Of a stretch of DNA of 64,000 nt, positions 9,693 to 20,477 are shown in pieces (the first letter of the stretch is position 1; every line of letters begins with the position of its first letter). The DNA is from Planctomycetota bacterium (lineage in GTDB: Bacteria; Planctomycetota; UBA1135): assembly GCA_002705055.1 (NCBI GenBank), contig PAHY01000064.1:61205-125204 (forward strand), in the 5' to 3' direction. The notes under the pieces were generated by a model that was not told the DNA's origin, ran no database searches, and worked only from the letters and a program-made list of their open reading frames with translations. Both the position numbers and the translations under genes were made by a program.

Positions 9693-10572
9693 GGCAGAAG
9701 ACCGAGCCGCCTGCTTTGCGAAACTCGCTGGTGTCGAGCGGAATCGGGACGTAGCCGCGCGCGCGCAGCAGCTCGGCGGTCGCCTCGCAGGCGGCGTCCA
9801 GCAGCACGTGCTTGCCGTCGGGGCAATGCGCATTGCCGGCGAAGCGCATCGCCTCGTCGAGCGGCAGCGCGATCGCTGCGGGGAAGGCGGCCAGGACGCG
9901 CGCCCGCCCTGCATCGTCGAAGGCCTCAGGCACGTATAGCGCGCAGCGTTCATCCAGCGGAGCGAGCGCGGTATCGAGGTGGTAGAAGCGCGGATCGACC
10001 AGTTCGTAGAGCAGGATCTCCAGCTCGGGGTGGGCTTCGGCCATCCACGCCCAGGCGGAGGCATCGCTGCGCGGGCCCGTGCCGGCGTGCATCAGAAAGC
10101 GCCCCGGGTGCTGCACCCCGTCGCCGCAGCCTTCAAAGCGCGGCACCTGTTCGGGCATCCGCCGGATGACCGCGCCCCGCTGACGATGGAAATCCTCGTG
10201 CAGCGCTGTTTCCGGCTGCCGTGATGGGTGCCGCATCTTGGCCAGCCAGACTTCGCGGCGGCCATCCGGGCAGGCCAGCACCAGGCTGGGATTCGCGGTG
10301 AAGCACAGATCGGCCAGCCCCTGGCCCGAAGGCAGAATCGAGGTGCGTACGCCGATCTCCTCGTAAGCGCAGCGCAGTTCCTGCCACTGCTCCAGCGCCC
10401 GCGCCGCGTCGACCTGCTGCAGAGCCCCGTCGGCCGTCTGCATATGCGCGTTCTGCGCCTCGAGGACGGCGAAGTCACCGGGGTGGCCGAGCAGCACTTC
10501 GCGGCTCGGCGTCACGGCCGCAAACTCGGTCGCGGAACGCGCCCAGGACGCAGAGGGGGGGACGAGCGCCAT
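9676..10572 (-). CDS. Arginine deiminase/DDAH-type amidinotransferase-fold hydrolase
   Basis: LADLCFTANPS, FEGCGDGV, FYHLDTALAPL, SEFRKAGGSVFCLKL. Confidence 0.8.
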   Translation of the reverse strand: MALVPPSASWARSATEFAAVTPSREVLLGHPGDFAVLEAQNAHMQTADGALQQVDAARALEQWQELRCAYEEIGVRTSILPSGQGLADLCFTANPSLVLACPDGRREVWLAKMRHPSRQPETALHEDFHRQRGAVIRRMPEQVPRFEGCGDGVQHPGRFLMHAGTGPRSDASAWAWMAEAHPELEILLYELVDPRFYHLDTALAPLDERCALYVPEAFDDAGRARVLAAFPAAIALPLDEAMRFAGNAHCPDGKHVLLDAACEATAELLRARGYVPIPLDTSEFRKAGGSVFCLKLAL

Positions 10573-10585
10573 GCAGCCGCTCAGG

Positions 10586-11584
10586 CTAGCGCACGAGCGG
10601 CGCCAGGACCTGAGCCGGGATCACCTGACGGATGCCCGCCAGCTGCTCCTGCATCAGCGTCTCGCGCAGCGAGCGTTCGACCCGCGCCCGCGCGCGCTGC
10701 AGCTCGGGGACTCCATCGATGCGGAAGCCCTCGATGCGCACCAGGTAGGCCCACTTCTGGCCCAGGATCGGGCCGCGCAGGATCTCGTTCTCAATGGCCT
10801 TGAAGCCGAGGTCGGCGAACAGGGCGCGCAGCATCGGCTCTTCGAAGCGGTCGGTCATGGTGCGCTTCAGGATGCCGACCGCGCCGTCGCGTTCCTGGGT
10901 GAGCGGATCCTTGCTGTACTTCTCGACCGCGTCCTTCCAGCTGATCTCCTCGGCCTGCAGCCTGGTCGCGGCTTCGTCGAGGCGATCGTAGACCGCGCGC
11001 GTTTCTTCCTGGGTCAGCGCCCGCGCCGCCTTGGTGTCGACCAGCGGCACGCGAATCCACGAGACCTGCAGCTCGCCGAAGAACTCGGGGACCGAGCGCA
11101 GCATGTGCTGGCGCAGCTCGGAGGTCGTGAACTCGGCGCTCTGCTGAGTCAGCAGGCGGGCGCGGACCTCGATCTCGATCGGCTGCGCGCGCAGCAGCGC
11201 CTCCGGGCTGAGCCGACTCTTGCGATCCGCGCCGTAAGCGCGGGCCTCGGCCAGCAGCTCTTCGGGGGTCGCCTTGCGCACGCCCAGCTCTTCGACCCGC
11301 AGCAGATCCGCGTAGGCGCGGACCGAGGCGAGGAAGCGCGGCGAGGCCAGATAGGCCGCGCGGTAGTCCGCGTCGCCCTGGAGCAGCTTCATCAGCTGGC
11401 CCTGCTCGTCGTCGAGCCGCTTGAGGACCTCGGAGGCCGGGATCTGGCGCTCGCCGTAGATGAGCACCGGGGCTTCCAGCGGCTGCGCGGGCTCCTGGAA
11501 GCCCGGGTGGGGGGCCGCCGAGAGGTCAAGCGTGAGGCCGAGGATGGTCGAAAGGAAAAGCGGAAGCATGGGCGGAAGCGCCAT
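10586..11584 (-). CDS. SurA/PpiC-like peptidylprolyl isomerase domain protein
   Basis: Signal-like N-terminus; KYSKDPLTQERDGAVGILKR parvulin-like segment. Confidence 0.65.
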   Translation of the reverse strand: MALPPMLPLFLSTILGLTLDLSAAPHPGFQEPAQPLEAPVLIYGERQIPASEVLKRLDDEQGQLMKLLQGDADYRAAYLASPRFLASVRAYADLLRVEELGVRKATPEELLAEARAYGADRKSRLSPEALLRAQPIEIEVRARLLTQQSAEFTTSELRQHMLRSVPEFFGELQVSWIRVPLVDTKAARALTQEETRAVYDRLDEAATRLQAEEISWKDAVEKYSKDPLTQERDGAVGILKRTMTDRFEEPMLRALFADLGFKAIENEILRGPILGQKWAYLVRIEGFRIDGVPELQRARARVERSLRETLMQEQLAGIRQVIPAQVLAPLVR

Positions 11585-11600
11585 CGTACCCTCTGCCCAC

Positions 11601-12779
11601 ATGGGCAGTCATTTGAGTCTGCTCGACGCGACTCGCGCTTTGCGGGAAACGTCGTTCCCGGACAGCGCGCGTGCGTTTTTTGCGCCTGGCCGTGCGAATC
11701 TGCTCGGTGCGCACCTGGATTACAACGGCGGGGTCGTGATGCCCGTCGCCTTGTCCAAGGGGACCTGTGCAATCCTCGTGCCGCGGTCGGATGGGCGGCT
11801 GCGCTTCGTCTCGGCGAACTTCCCGGGCGAGCCGATTGAGCTGGCGCTCGACGCGCTGCGCCCCCAGCGCGAAGAGGTCTGGTCCTCCTACCTCGAGGGC
11901 GCGATCTACCTGGCCCAGCAGGAGTGGGGCGAGGTTCCCGGCCTCGACATCTACGTCGACGCCGATCTGCCGATGGCGCGCGGTCTGTCCTCCTCCGCCA
12001 GCGTGCAATGCGTCGCGCTGTTCGGCCTGGCGCGTCTCCTGGGGCGCGAGGTCCCGGTGCAGGAGCTGATTCAGCTCGCCCATCGCTCGGAGACCGAATA
12101 CGTCGGCGTGCAGTGCGGTGTGCTGGATCCGATGGCCGTGTTCCTGGGTCAGCCCGATCGGCTGATGCACTACGACTGCTTCACCGGCGAGGTCGAGCAC
12201 CTGCCTTTGCCGGCCGATCAGGTCGCGATCGCGGTGATGGACAGCGGCGTCAAGCGCGAGCTCGCGGGCTCCGCCTTCAACGAGCGCGTGCAGGAATGCG
12301 CGAGTTCCTTCGCGGTCCTGAAGCAGCAGATCCCGGAGCTGGGCTGCCTCGCGCACCTCCGTCGCGAGGACTTCGAAGCGCATCGCGGGCTCTTGAGCGC
12401 GGTCCAGCAGCGCCGCTGCGAGCACGTGGTCAGCGAGGTGGCGCGGACCGAGCAGGCTTCCGCCGGGCTGCGCGCCGGGCGACTGGATGTCTTCGGTGCG
12501 GCGATGACCGCCGCGCACGCCTCGCTGCGCCGAGATTACGAAGTCTCGACGCCCGAGCTGGATGCCTTGGTCGAAGCCGCGCTTGCCGTGGACGGCTGCT
12601 ACGGCTCGCGCCTGACCGGCGCCGGCTTCGGGGGCTGTACGGTGGCGGTGCTGCACCCCGACGCGATCGCCGGCTTCTCGGAGGAGGTCCCGCGGCGCTA
12701 TCGCGAAGCTACTGGGCGGGACACCGAGGTCATGATCTTCCGTCCGGCAGGTGGTCCGGCGGAATGGTCGCTGGACTAG
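11601..12779 (+). CDS. galK: Galactokinase (GHMP kinase)
   Basis: APGRANLLGAHLDYNGG, MARGLSSSASVQ, GAGFGGCTVAVL; ATG at 11601. Confidence 0.9.
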   Translation: MGSHLSLLDATRALRETSFPDSARAFFAPGRANLLGAHLDYNGGVVMPVALSKGTCAILVPRSDGRLRFVSANFPGEPIELALDALRPQREEVWSSYLEGAIYLAQQEWGEVPGLDIYVDADLPMARGLSSSASVQCVALFGLARLLGREVPVQELIQLAHRSETEYVGVQCGVLDPMAVFLGQPDRLMHYDCFTGEVEHLPLPADQVAIAVMDSGVKRELAGSAFNERVQECASSFAVLKQQIPELGCLAHLRREDFEAHRGLLSAVQQRRCEHVVSEVARTEQASAGLRAGRLDVFGAAMTAAHASLRRDYEVSTPELDALVEAALAVDGCYGSRLTGAGFGGCTVAVLHPDAIAGFSEEVPRRYREATGRDTEVMIFRPAGGPAEWSLD

Positions 12780-12803
12780 GCTCCAAGGTTTGAGCGCCGC
12801 AGG

Positions 12804-14060
12804 CTAGTCCGGCTTGCGCACCGGCAGCAGCAGCTCCAGGCCGACGACGCCGGTGTGAATCCAGACCGGACCGATGACCTCCAGGCCATTCTGCGCCGCG
12901 ACCTCGCGCAGCCGCTGCAGACCTTCCTCGGTCGGCGCCTGCAGCCGCGGGCTGCTCCAGAGCAGGCAGAGCTGAGCCTCGATGGACTCGACCCCCGGCC
13001 CTTCGGCTTTCGCGTCCAGCTGCTCGGCCCAGCGCGTCTCGGTGGGGGCGCGAAACTCCCAGTTTCCCTCGGTTGGGTCCTCGGGCGCGGCCTCCAGCAC
13101 GCGGTAGCGCATCGTGTGTTCGATCAGCGCGAAGCGATCCTCGGGAACGCGCTGACTGCTGCCATCCGGCGCCCGCCGCACCTGGAAACGGGCGAGCGGT
13201 GCTTCCTCCGGGCGGAAGGCGGTGTCGAGATAGAGCGCGTGATCCTCAAGCCGGTCGAGGGTCTCGTGCAGGATCCAGTCCTCGCGATGCCACGACCAGG
13301 AGCGCGGATAGCGCAGTCCTAGAGGTGCATCGGGGGTGGCAGCGCCTGCGCTGAGGCTCCAGTCCGTGACCTCGAGCAGCAGCTCGCGGGTGCCCTCCGC
13401 GTCGACCCGCTCGACCCGGGTCGGCAGGCCGTCCTCGCCCATCGAGATCTGCAGCCCGCCCTGCCCGAAGTCCTCCGGGAGCGCGATCGGCTGCTCGGCC
13501 TCCCAGGCCTCGGACCAGTCGCGGGCCCGCTGCTGCGCGGCAGCCCCTTCGAGGTGGGCGGGGAAGCCGAGGATCAGCCAGCGCAGGGCGGCATCCTCGC
13601 CCAGCTCGCCTGCGCGGGCCGAGGCGGGCTTGGGCTGCTGATCCTCGGGCGTCTTGACCCAGCAGTCGCCGGGGCCTGCGAGCAGAAACCAGTTCTTGCG
13701 CTGCCCGGCAGACAGCTGATACCGCTGCACGCTCGGGCCGGCGAGCGCGACTTCGAAGGCGAAGCTGCGGTCCTCCAGGGCGGGGTCGCGGAAGGCAAAG
13801 CGAGCCTCGCCGCTGAGCTGAAAGTGAGTCGCAGGATCATCTGCCCGGTGGCTGCCGAAGCGGGCCGCGAAGCCGCTGCCGCGCGCGCTGCGGGCGGCCT
13901 CCAGCAGGGCCGGGTCGCGCTGCGGCGAGGGAGGCGAGGGAGGCGAGGGAGCGGATTCAGTCGTCGAATCGGTCGAAGGTGCGGGGGGCGCAACTTCGCC
14001 CTCTCCGCAGGCAGCGAGCCCTGCGCCGAGCATGCACACAGCCCAGAGCGCGCGCATCAT
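12804..14060 (-). CDS. Putative lipoprotein, unknown function
   Basis: MMRALWAVCMLGAGLAACGE lipobox; the ORF-track extension to 14591 lies inside the aminotransferase gene. Confidence 0.65.
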   Translation of the reverse strand: MMRALWAVCMLGAGLAACGEGEVAPPAPSTDSTTESAPSPPSPPSPQRDPALLEAARSARGSGFAARFGSHRADDPATHFQLSGEARFAFRDPALEDRSFAFEVALAGPSVQRYQLSAGQRKNWFLLAGPGDCWVKTPEDQQPKPASARAGELGEDAALRWLILGFPAHLEGAAAQQRARDWSEAWEAEQPIALPEDFGQGGLQISMGEDGLPTRVERVDAEGTRELLLEVTDWSLSAGAATPDAPLGLRYPRSWSWHREDWILHETLDRLEDHALYLDTAFRPEEAPLARFQVRRAPDGSSQRVPEDRFALIEHTMRYRVLEAAPEDPTEGNWEFRAPTETRWAEQLDAKAEGPGVESIEAQLCLLWSSPRLQAPTEEGLQRLREVAAQNGLEVIGPVWIHTGVVGLELLLPVRKPD

Positions 14061-15244
14061 CCGCTTTCCGCCCAGGCGCGCAGCCGCTGCCCCGCTGCCT
14101 CGAGCGTCTCCAGCCTCTTGGCATAGCAGAAGCGCGTCAGGTGAGCTCCATCGGCCGCGTCCTGGTAGAAGGACGAGCCGGGAACCGTGGCGACTCCGGC
14201 GTCGCGCACCAGCCGCATCGCGAACTCGACGTCGTTCTCGCCCGGGCGCTGCAGGCTGCTGCAGTCGGCCATCACGTAGTAGGCGCCCTCGGGAATCTCG
14301 CAGCCGAAGCCCGCGGCGCGCAGATCGCGCACCATCAGATCGCGCCGCTGCCGGTAGTCGGCGCGCATCTGCTCGTAGTAGGCGTCCTCCCAGAGCAGCG
14401 CCTCGGCGACGGCTTCCTGAAGCGGCGCCGCGGCACCCACGGTGAGGAAGTCGTGGACCTTGCGCACGCCGCTGGTCAGCGCCGGCGGGCTGATGACCCA
14501 GCCGATCCGCCAGCCGGTGATCGAGTAGGTCTTCGACGCGCCGGAGACGACCACGGTGCGCTCGGCCATGTCGGGGCGCAGCAGCGGGCACTGGTGCGGA
14601 CCGGTGTAAAGGATCTCCTCGTAGATCTCGTCGGTGAACAGCAGCAGGTCATGCTCGAGCACGAAGGCGCAGAGCGCGTCCATTTCCTGCTCGTCGAACA
14701 CGCGGCCGGTCGGATTGTGCGGCGTGTTGAGCACGACCGCGCGGGTGGCCGGCGTGAGCGCGCGGCGCAGCGCCTCGACGTCGAGGCGGAAACCGTCGCC
14801 GAGCGGCACGAAGACCGGGACCGCGCCGGACAGAATGCCGTCGGGGCCATAGTTCTCGTAGAAGGGCTCGGGGATGAGCACCTCGTCGCCCGGGTCGAGG
14901 ATGCCCATCATCGCGGCGATCATCCCTTCGGTGCCGCCGCACACCACCGTCACCTGCTCATCAGGGTCGATCTGGACGCCGCGTCGCTCTTGCATGAAGC
15001 GGCCGATCGCCGCGCGCAGCTTGGCGGCGCCCCAGGTGACGGCGTACTGATTGAAGTCAGCGCGGATCGCGCGTACCGCCGCTTCCTTGAGCGGCTCGGG
15101 GGCGGGGAAATCCGGGAATCCCTGCGCCAAATTGAGCGCATCGTGCGCCTGGGCGACCCGCGTCATCTCGCGGATGACGGACTCGACGAAGAGCTCGGCC
15201 TTGCGCGAGACGCGCAGGCGGCTGGTACGGCTCGGGGCGCTCAT
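14057..15244 (-). CDS. PLP-dependent aminotransferase class I/II
   Basis: LNLAQGFPDFPAPEPL, LNTPHNPTGRV, SGASKTYSITGWRIGW. Confidence 0.9.
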   Translation of the reverse strand: MSAPSRTSRLRVSRKAELFVESVIREMTRVAQAHDALNLAQGFPDFPAPEPLKEAAVRAIRADFNQYAVTWGAAKLRAAIGRFMQERRGVQIDPDEQVTVVCGGTEGMIAAMMGILDPGDEVLIPEPFYENYGPDGILSGAVPVFVPLGDGFRLDVEALRRALTPATRAVVLNTPHNPTGRVFDEQEMDALCAFVLEHDLLLFTDEIYEEILYTGPHQCPLLRPDMAERTVVVSGASKTYSITGWRIGWVISPPALTSGVRKVHDFLTVGAAAPLQEAVAEALLWEDAYYEQMRADYRQRRDLMVRDLRAAGFGCEIPEGAYYVMADCSSLQRPGENDVEFAMRLVRDAGVATVPGSSFYQDAADGAHLTRFCYAKRLETLEAAGQRLRAWAESG

Positions 15245-15274
15245 CCCGTCAGGATAGACGAGCGCGCCCTACGC

Positions 15275-16249
15275 TCAGTCGCGCAGCAGCGGCTCCCAGG
15301 CCTTCGGATCCGGGCCGAGGTCGCGGCCGAAAATCTTGGCCAGCGCGCCGCGCGCGGCACCGGCTACGCCCGGCGTCGGGTCGTCGAGCGCGGACACCAG
15401 CACGTTGCCGGAGATGCTGTCGCCGATTTCGCCCAGCGCAAAGGCGGCCGCCATGCGGACCGCGCTTTCCGAATCGCCGACCAGCAGATCGGTCAGCGCG
15501 GGAATGCCGCTTTCTGCTTTGGCATAGCCGAGGCCGGAAGCGGCCTGCGCGCGAATGCCGATCTCGGGGCGCTCCAGCAGGCTGAGCAGCACTTCGTCGA
15601 GGCCGTCCGCGCGCTGCCCGCGCACCTCATCCTTGCTGCGCGCCTGCGCGACGCGCGCCGCGGCGAAGACGCCGTTCTGGACGATCTCCAGGGAGGCATC
15701 CGGCCGTTGGATCGCGTCCTGGAGCGAGCCCCCCGGAGTCTCCGGGGCGGCGAGCATGCCGAGGCCAAACAGCGTGTTGGCCACCACGCCCACGTCCGGA
15801 TCGCCCAGGTTGTTGAGCAGGATCGGCAGCACCGAAGGATCGCCGCTGAAGCCGAGCGCGGTCGAAGCCACGCCGCGCGCGCGGTTCTCGCCGATCAGCG
15901 CCGCTTCGCGCACCAGGTCCATCTCATTGGCGACGTAGCGGGCGAAGGCCTCCTCGAGCACCTTGAGCTGCTCCAGTTCGCGCTGGGTATCGGCGTTGGC
16001 GCGGGCGAACTGCCAGGCGTTGATGTGGCGCTCGCAGTCGACGATCAGCTCGGCGATCGTCTTCTCCGAGGTCGGGGCAGCCGGGACGGCATCCGGGCCG
16101 GGGGTGCTGCTGTCCGTCCCCTTCGTTTCGCCGAAGGCCTGCTGGGGCTGCTCGGCCTCGTGCTCCAGTCCGCCGCACGCGGCGGGCAGCAGCGCGACGA
16201 GCATCAGGGCCAGAAAGGGCGGACGGTCGGAGACGGGAACGCGGCTCAT
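15275..16249 (-). CDS. HEAT-repeat lipoprotein
   Basis: LLPAACGG lipobox; repeated GDxSVLPILLNNLGDPDVGVVANTLFGLG-type units. Confidence 0.7.
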   Translation of the reverse strand: MSRVPVSDRPPFLALMLVALLPAACGGLEHEAEQPQQAFGETKGTDSSTPGPDAVPAAPTSEKTIAELIVDCERHINAWQFARANADTQRELEQLKVLEEAFARYVANEMDLVREAALIGENRARGVASTALGFSGDPSVLPILLNNLGDPDVGVVANTLFGLGMLAAPETPGGSLQDAIQRPDASLEIVQNGVFAAARVAQARSKDEVRGQRADGLDEVLLSLLERPEIGIRAQAASGLGYAKAESGIPALTDLLVGDSESAVRMAAAFALGEIGDSISGNVLVSALDDPTPGVAGAARGALAKIFGRDLGPDPKAWEPLLRD

Positions 16250-16267
16250 GACTGTCGGCAGTTTAGA

Positions 16268-17386
16268 ATGGCGAGTCCCGGTTTCGTGTCAAACTGGGTT
16301 GTCATGGCGCGCCTCCCGGCGGGCCACTTCGGCATGGAACTCCTCCAAACCATGGCCCTGGCGGGCCACGAGCAACTCATCGCGGTCCAGGATTCTGCAT
16401 CCGGTCTGCGCGCCTGGATCGCCCTGCACCACACCCGCCGCGGGCCCGCCTACGGCGGCATTCGGGTCTGGAGCTACCGCAACGAGGACGAGGCGGCTCT
16501 GGACGCCTTGCGGCTGGCGCAGGCCATGACCTTCAAGTGCGTGCTGGCCGGGATCCCCGGCGGCGGAGGTAAGACCGTGGTGCTGGCCGACCACCTGCGG
16601 GACCGGCGCGAGGCGGTGCACGCGCTGGGGCGCGCCATCGAAGGCCTCGGCGGCGTCTACCGCGCCGGCCCCGACGCCGGCTTCGACGAGCACGACCAGC
16701 GCCATCTGGCCGAATCGACGCAGTGGGTGGCTCATTTCCATGACGGCGTGCTGCGCCCGGCCGAGGAAGCCACCGCCGAGGGTGCGCTGTGGGGGATCTC
16801 CGCAGCTCTGAAGCACGTCGGGATGGACTCGCTGCATGGCGTGCGCATTTCCCTGCAGGGTCTCGGGGCCGTGGGGCTGGCGCTCGCACGGCGTCTGCTC
16901 GCGGAAGGAGCCGAGGTCTTCGGCTCGGATCTCAAGGTGGCCGCCTGCGCGCACGCGCGCGAGATCGGCGTGCAGCTGCTGGACCCGACCGAGGTGCTGC
17001 GGGCAGAGGTCGATGTCCTGGTGCCGTGCGCGCTCGGCGGTGTGCTGCACGAGCTGTCCATCCCCCGGATCGGAGCGCGGATCGTCGCGCCGGTCGCGAA
17101 CAACGCGCTCGCCAGCGCCGAGCTCGCGGGGTCGCTGCATCAGCGCGGGGTGCTCTACCTGCCGGACTTTGTGATCAACGCCGGAGCGCTGATCGAAGGA
17201 GCCGGCTACGAGTCCACCGGACGCACCGATTGGACAGAGGAGATTCAGGGCATCGGCCAGACCGTCGCCGCCCTGCTCGCCGATGCCGACGCGCGCGGCG
17301 TCACGCCGATGCAGGCAGCAGCCTCGCGGGCCAGCGCGATTCTCGAGAGCGAGGCCGCGCGGCAGCCCGAGCCGGCTCAGTCCTGA
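16268..17386 (+). CDS. Leu/Glu/Phe/Val dehydrogenase family (leucine dehydrogenase-like)
   Basis: GPAYGGIRV, MTFKCVLAGIPGGGGKTVV, LQGLGAVGLALARRL; start 16268 or 16304 uncertain. Confidence 0.85.
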   Translation: MASPGFVSNWVVMARLPAGHFGMELLQTMALAGHEQLIAVQDSASGLRAWIALHHTRRGPAYGGIRVWSYRNEDEAALDALRLAQAMTFKCVLAGIPGGGGKTVVLADHLRDRREAVHALGRAIEGLGGVYRAGPDAGFDEHDQRHLAESTQWVAHFHDGVLRPAEEATAEGALWGISAALKHVGMDSLHGVRISLQGLGAVGLALARRLLAEGAEVFGSDLKVAACAHAREIGVQLLDPTEVLRAEVDVLVPCALGGVLHELSIPRIGARIVAPVANNALASAELAGSLHQRGVLYLPDFVINAGALIEGAGYESTGRTDWTEEIQGIGQTVAALLADADARGVTPMQAAASRASAILESEAARQPEPAQS

Positions 17387-17592
17387 TCCTGAAACTCTTC
17401 CAGCCAGGCCATCTGCACGGCCTCAAGGATCTTCTCGTTGCACTGCTCGCGCGTGCCGGTGAAGTTCGGCAGCGCGAGGATCTTGTCGCGCAGATCGGTG
17501 AAGCGCACGGTCAGCGGATCCAGGCTGGGCTCGCGCTCGAACAGCGCGTAGGCCACGTCATCCACGTCGGTCCAGGCAAGCGGGGCATCCAT
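17377..17592 (-). CDS. iscX: Fe-S cluster assembly protein IscX
   Basis: WTDVDDVAYALFEREPSLDPLTVRFTDLRDKILALPNF…CNEKILEAVQMAWLEE. Confidence 0.92.
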   Translation of the reverse strand: MDAPLAWTDVDDVAYALFEREPSLDPLTVRFTDLRDKILALPNFTGTREQCNEKILEAVQMAWLEEFQDQD

Positions 17593-17596
17593 CGGC

Positions 17597-17956
17597 TTAA
17601 TGTCCTTCCGAAACGAGATTGCGGTTCCAGTGGGGGATCTCGACCACCAGATCGCTGCTGCCATCGGCGACCGCCTGGCAGGCAAGGCGACTCTGCAGCG
17701 TGACGCCGGGGGCGTTGTCGAGCATGTCCTCTTCGTTCTCGCTGGCTTCCGACAGCGAGTCAAAGCCCTCCTTAACGATCACATGGCAGGTCGAGCAGGC
17801 GCACACTCCGCCGCAGGCGTGATCGATCTCCAGGTGGTTCTTCAGCGCCAGAGCCAGAATGCTGCCGGGCAGCCCATCGCGGGTCTCGACCGGCTGGTCG
17901 GCGTCGGCCTCGACGGTGAGGTCGGCGGGAAGAAACTGAATGCGGTAGGTGCTCAT
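17597..17956 (-). CDS. fdx: ISC-type 2Fe-2S ferredoxin
   Basis: HACGGVCACSTCHV; position between hscA and iscX. Confidence 0.92.
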   Translation of the reverse strand: MSTYRIQFLPADLTVEADADQPVETRDGLPGSILALALKNHLEIDHACGGVCACSTCHVIVKEGFDSLSEASENEEDMLDNAPGVTLQSRLACQAVADGSSDLVVEIPHWNRNLVSEGH

Positions 17957-19854
17957 GACGCAGTTTCGGAGTCGAGCAGTTCAGAGACTTTGCGATCCTT
18001 GACCGCTTCGCTGGCCACGCGATGCATCAGCAGTTCGGCCAGCGGGAAGGAGGCTTCCTCGAGGCCGTCGAGGATGCCCTTGAGGGTCTCGGGGCGGTCG
18101 ATGGACTCGGCGTCGCCGGCTTCTTCCAGCGCGTCGACCAGACGCTCGCGCTGCGCGGCTTCCAGTTCGTCGAACAGCGCGCGCTGCTTCTCGATCGCAG
18201 CGACCACGGTGCCCAGTTGCGCGCGCAGGTCGACCACGCGGCGCGTGGTGAGGTCCTGCTCGGCGTGCTCCCAGGCATCGGTCAGCATCTTCTCGACTTC
18301 CTCGTCGGAGAGGCCGTGCTTGGGTTCAATCTCGATCTCGGCGCTGACGCCGGAGCGCTGTTCCTTGGCGCGCACGCGCAGCATGCCGTCGGCGTCGAGC
18401 GCGAAGCGCACGCCGATCTGCGGCAGACCGGCCGGCATCGGCGGGATGCCGCGGAGCACGAACTGGCCCAGACTGCGGCAGTCGTGGGCGAGCTCGCGTT
18501 CGCCCTGGAGCACGTGCAGCGTTACGGCCGTTTGCCCGTCCACCGAGGTGGTGAAGCCCTCCTGCGCCTGGGCCGGAATCGAGGTATTGCGCGCGATCAG
18601 CTTGGAGACCGCGCCGCCGAGGGTCTCGATGCCCAACGAAAGCGGGGTGACGTCGAGCAGCAGCAGATCGCGCACCGTGCCGCCCAGCACGCCAGCCTGC
18701 ACCGCGGCGCCCAGCGCAACCACCTGCTCGGGGTCAAGCTCATCGCGGGCGGGGCGCTGGAAGTACTGCGCGACGGCAGCCTTGACCAGCGGCACACGAG
18801 TGGAGCCGCCGACCAGCACGACCTCGTTGATCTGCTCAGCGGCCACGCCAGCATCGGCAAGCACCTGAGCGGAGCAGTCGAGGGTGCGCTGGATGAGCGG
18901 CGCGATCGCTTCCTGGAAGGTGCGCCAGTCGATCTTGCCGCGGTAGGCGATGCCCGCGGCGGGATCCTGGAAGACCAGTTCGGCTTCTTCGGCCGAGGAC
19001 AGCGCGATCTTGGTGCGCTCGGCGGCCATCCGCAGCGCGGCGCGGGCGGCCGGATCGGCCAGCACATCCTGGCCGGACTTGGCCTGAATCTCGCGCGCGG
19101 CGTGGAGGACCAGCGTGCGGTCGAAGTCGTCGCCGCCGAGATAGGTGTCGCCGGCGGTGGCCAGCACGCGGTAGACGCCGTCCTTCAGCTGCAGCAGCGA
19201 GACATCGAAGGTGCCGCCGCCCAGGTCGTAGACGATGACGTGCTCGGCGCCTTCCTTGTCGAGACCGTAGGCCAGCGCGGCCGCGGTCGGTTCGTTGACC
19301 ATGCGGACGATCTCGAGGCCGGCCAGCTTGGCGGCCTCGCGTGTGGCCTGGCGCTGGGCATCGTCGAAATAGGCCGGGACCGTCACCACGGCCTGCGTCA
19401 CTTCCTCGAGCGGGCGCTTCAGCGCGGCGGCGGCGCGGCGACGCAGCTCAGCCAGCACCTGGCCCGAGACCTCTGCCGGCGAGAGCAGCCGCTCGCCCAG
19501 GTCGATCATGGCCAGGCTGCGGCCCGGCGCGTCGACGATCGAGTACGGCATCGTCGCCAGCTCGCGGCCCAGATCCTGGACGCCTTTGCCGATCAGCCGC
19601 TTGGCGCTGTGCACCGTCCGATGCGGGTCCAGGCGCGCGCGCTCGCGCGCTGCCTCGCCCACGACCGGGGCGCCGTCCTGAGGGTAGCTGACGATCGAAG
19701 GCAGCGAGATCTCGCCTTCGGCGTCGGCCAGAATCCGCGCACCTCCCGCGTCGTAGACCGCCACCAGCGAGTTGGTGGTGCCAAGGTCGATACCGAGGAT
19801 GGGGCCGCGCGAGGCAGCCTCATCGTTCATCGGGAGCGTGGGGAGTTCGATCAT
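17953..19854 (-). CDS. hscA: Hsp70-type chaperone HscA
   Basis: [38 protein letters not shown]; operon context. Confidence 0.93.
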   Translation of the reverse strand: MIELPTLPMNDEAASRGPILGIDLGTTNSLVAVYDAGGARILADAEGEISLPSIVSYPQDGAPVVGEAARERARLDPHRTVHSAKRLIGKGVQDLGRELATMPYSIVDAPGRSLAMIDLGERLLSPAEVSGQVLAELRRRAAAALKRPLEEVTQAVVTVPAYFDDAQRQATREAAKLAGLEIVRMVNEPTAAALAYGLDKEGAEHVIVYDLGGGTFDVSLLQLKDGVYRVLATAGDTYLGGDDFDRTLVLHAAREIQAKSGQDVLADPAARAALRMAAERTKIALSSAEEAELVFQDPAAGIAYRGKIDWRTFQEAIAPLIQRTLDCSAQVLADAGVAAEQINEVVLVGGSTRVPLVKAAVAQYFQRPARDELDPEQVVALGAAVQAGVLGGTVRDLLLLDVTPLSLGIETLGGAVSKLIARNTSIPAQAQEGFTTSVDGQTAVTLHVLQGERELAHDCRSLGQFVLRGIPPMPAGLPQIGVRFALDADGMLRVRAKEQRSGVSAEIEIEPKHGLSDEEVEKMLTDAWEHAEQDLTTRRVVDLRAQLGTVVAAIEKQRALFDELEAAQRERLVDALEEAGDAESIDRPETLKGILDGLEEASFPLAELLMHRVASEAVKDRKVSELLDSETAS

Positions 19855-20477
19855 GGGATCTGGGTGCCGTCGTGGCGCAGCGCGTCCTGGAGTTGCTCGC
19901 GACTGCGTTGGTGGTAGCGCAACTCGTAGAACAGGCGGCGCAGCGCCGCAAGTTGCGGATGCGGCGGATCCTGGTTTGCGGCTTCTGCCGTGCCGGCCCC
20001 CGCGCGGGCTTCCTCCGGAAGCTCGGCGAAGGCAGCGTGAAAGCGTTCCAGCAGCTCGGCTTCGGCCTGCTGCATCCGCTGAATGAACTGCTGCGCCGGG
20101 GCGGCATCCTGCGCCAGCTGGGTGCGGGCAGCTTCAGCTTCTTCGCGGAGCTCCATCATCGCCATGAGGAAAGCCGGGTCCGCTTCGGCGTCGGTGCCTT
20201 GGGTGGGCGCAACGCCCAGCCAGTTCAGCAGCAGTTCAGCGCGGCGGGCCGGGTCACGGAGCAGCGGGAAGGCGTCATTGAACTCCGCCATCTTGTCCTC
20301 GGCTTCGAGCCGGGCCGCTTCTCCTTGCAGAGCGAAGCGATCCGGGTGCCAGGCCAGACTCGCCTGGCGCAGGCGGTCCTCCAGGTCGCGGAGGTCGATC
20401 TCGAAGGACGGCGCGAGGCCGTACAGTTCGAAAACGCGGGCGGCCTGCTCAGACGGAGAAGGACTCGCCGCAGCCAC
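19851..20477 (-). CDS. hscB: J-domain co-chaperone HscB
   Basis: FELYGLAPSFEIDLRDLEDRLRQASLAWHPDRF; probable GTG start at 20477, overlapping iscA. Confidence 0.85.
   Translation of the reverse strand: MAAASPSPSEQAARVFELYGLAPSFEIDLRDLEDRLRQASLAWHPDRFALQGEAARLEAEDKMAEFNDAFPLLRDPARRAELLLNWLGVAPTQGTDAEADPAFLMAMMELREEAEAARTQLAQDAAPAQQFIQRMQQAEAELLERFHAAFAELPEEARAGAGTAEAANQDPPHPQLAALRRLFYELRYHQRSREQLQDALRHDGTQIP

Noticed and set aside
12773-12810. GGACTAG…CTAGTCC inverted repeat between convergent galK and lipoprotein genes
   Set aside because: Only 7 bp with a 24-nt loop and both arms contain the stop codons; weak, likely coincidental.
13921-13950. Short 9-bp tandem repeat (GAGGCGAGG-type) in the lipoprotein gene
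   Set aside because: Encodes a SPPSPPSP linker after the lipobox; ordinary low-complexity linker.
13979-16267. Long N-terminal extension of the 1135-aa plus ORF
   Set aside because: Antisense to the lipoprotein, aminotransferase and HEAT genes; only the part from about 16268 is leucine dehydrogenase-like.
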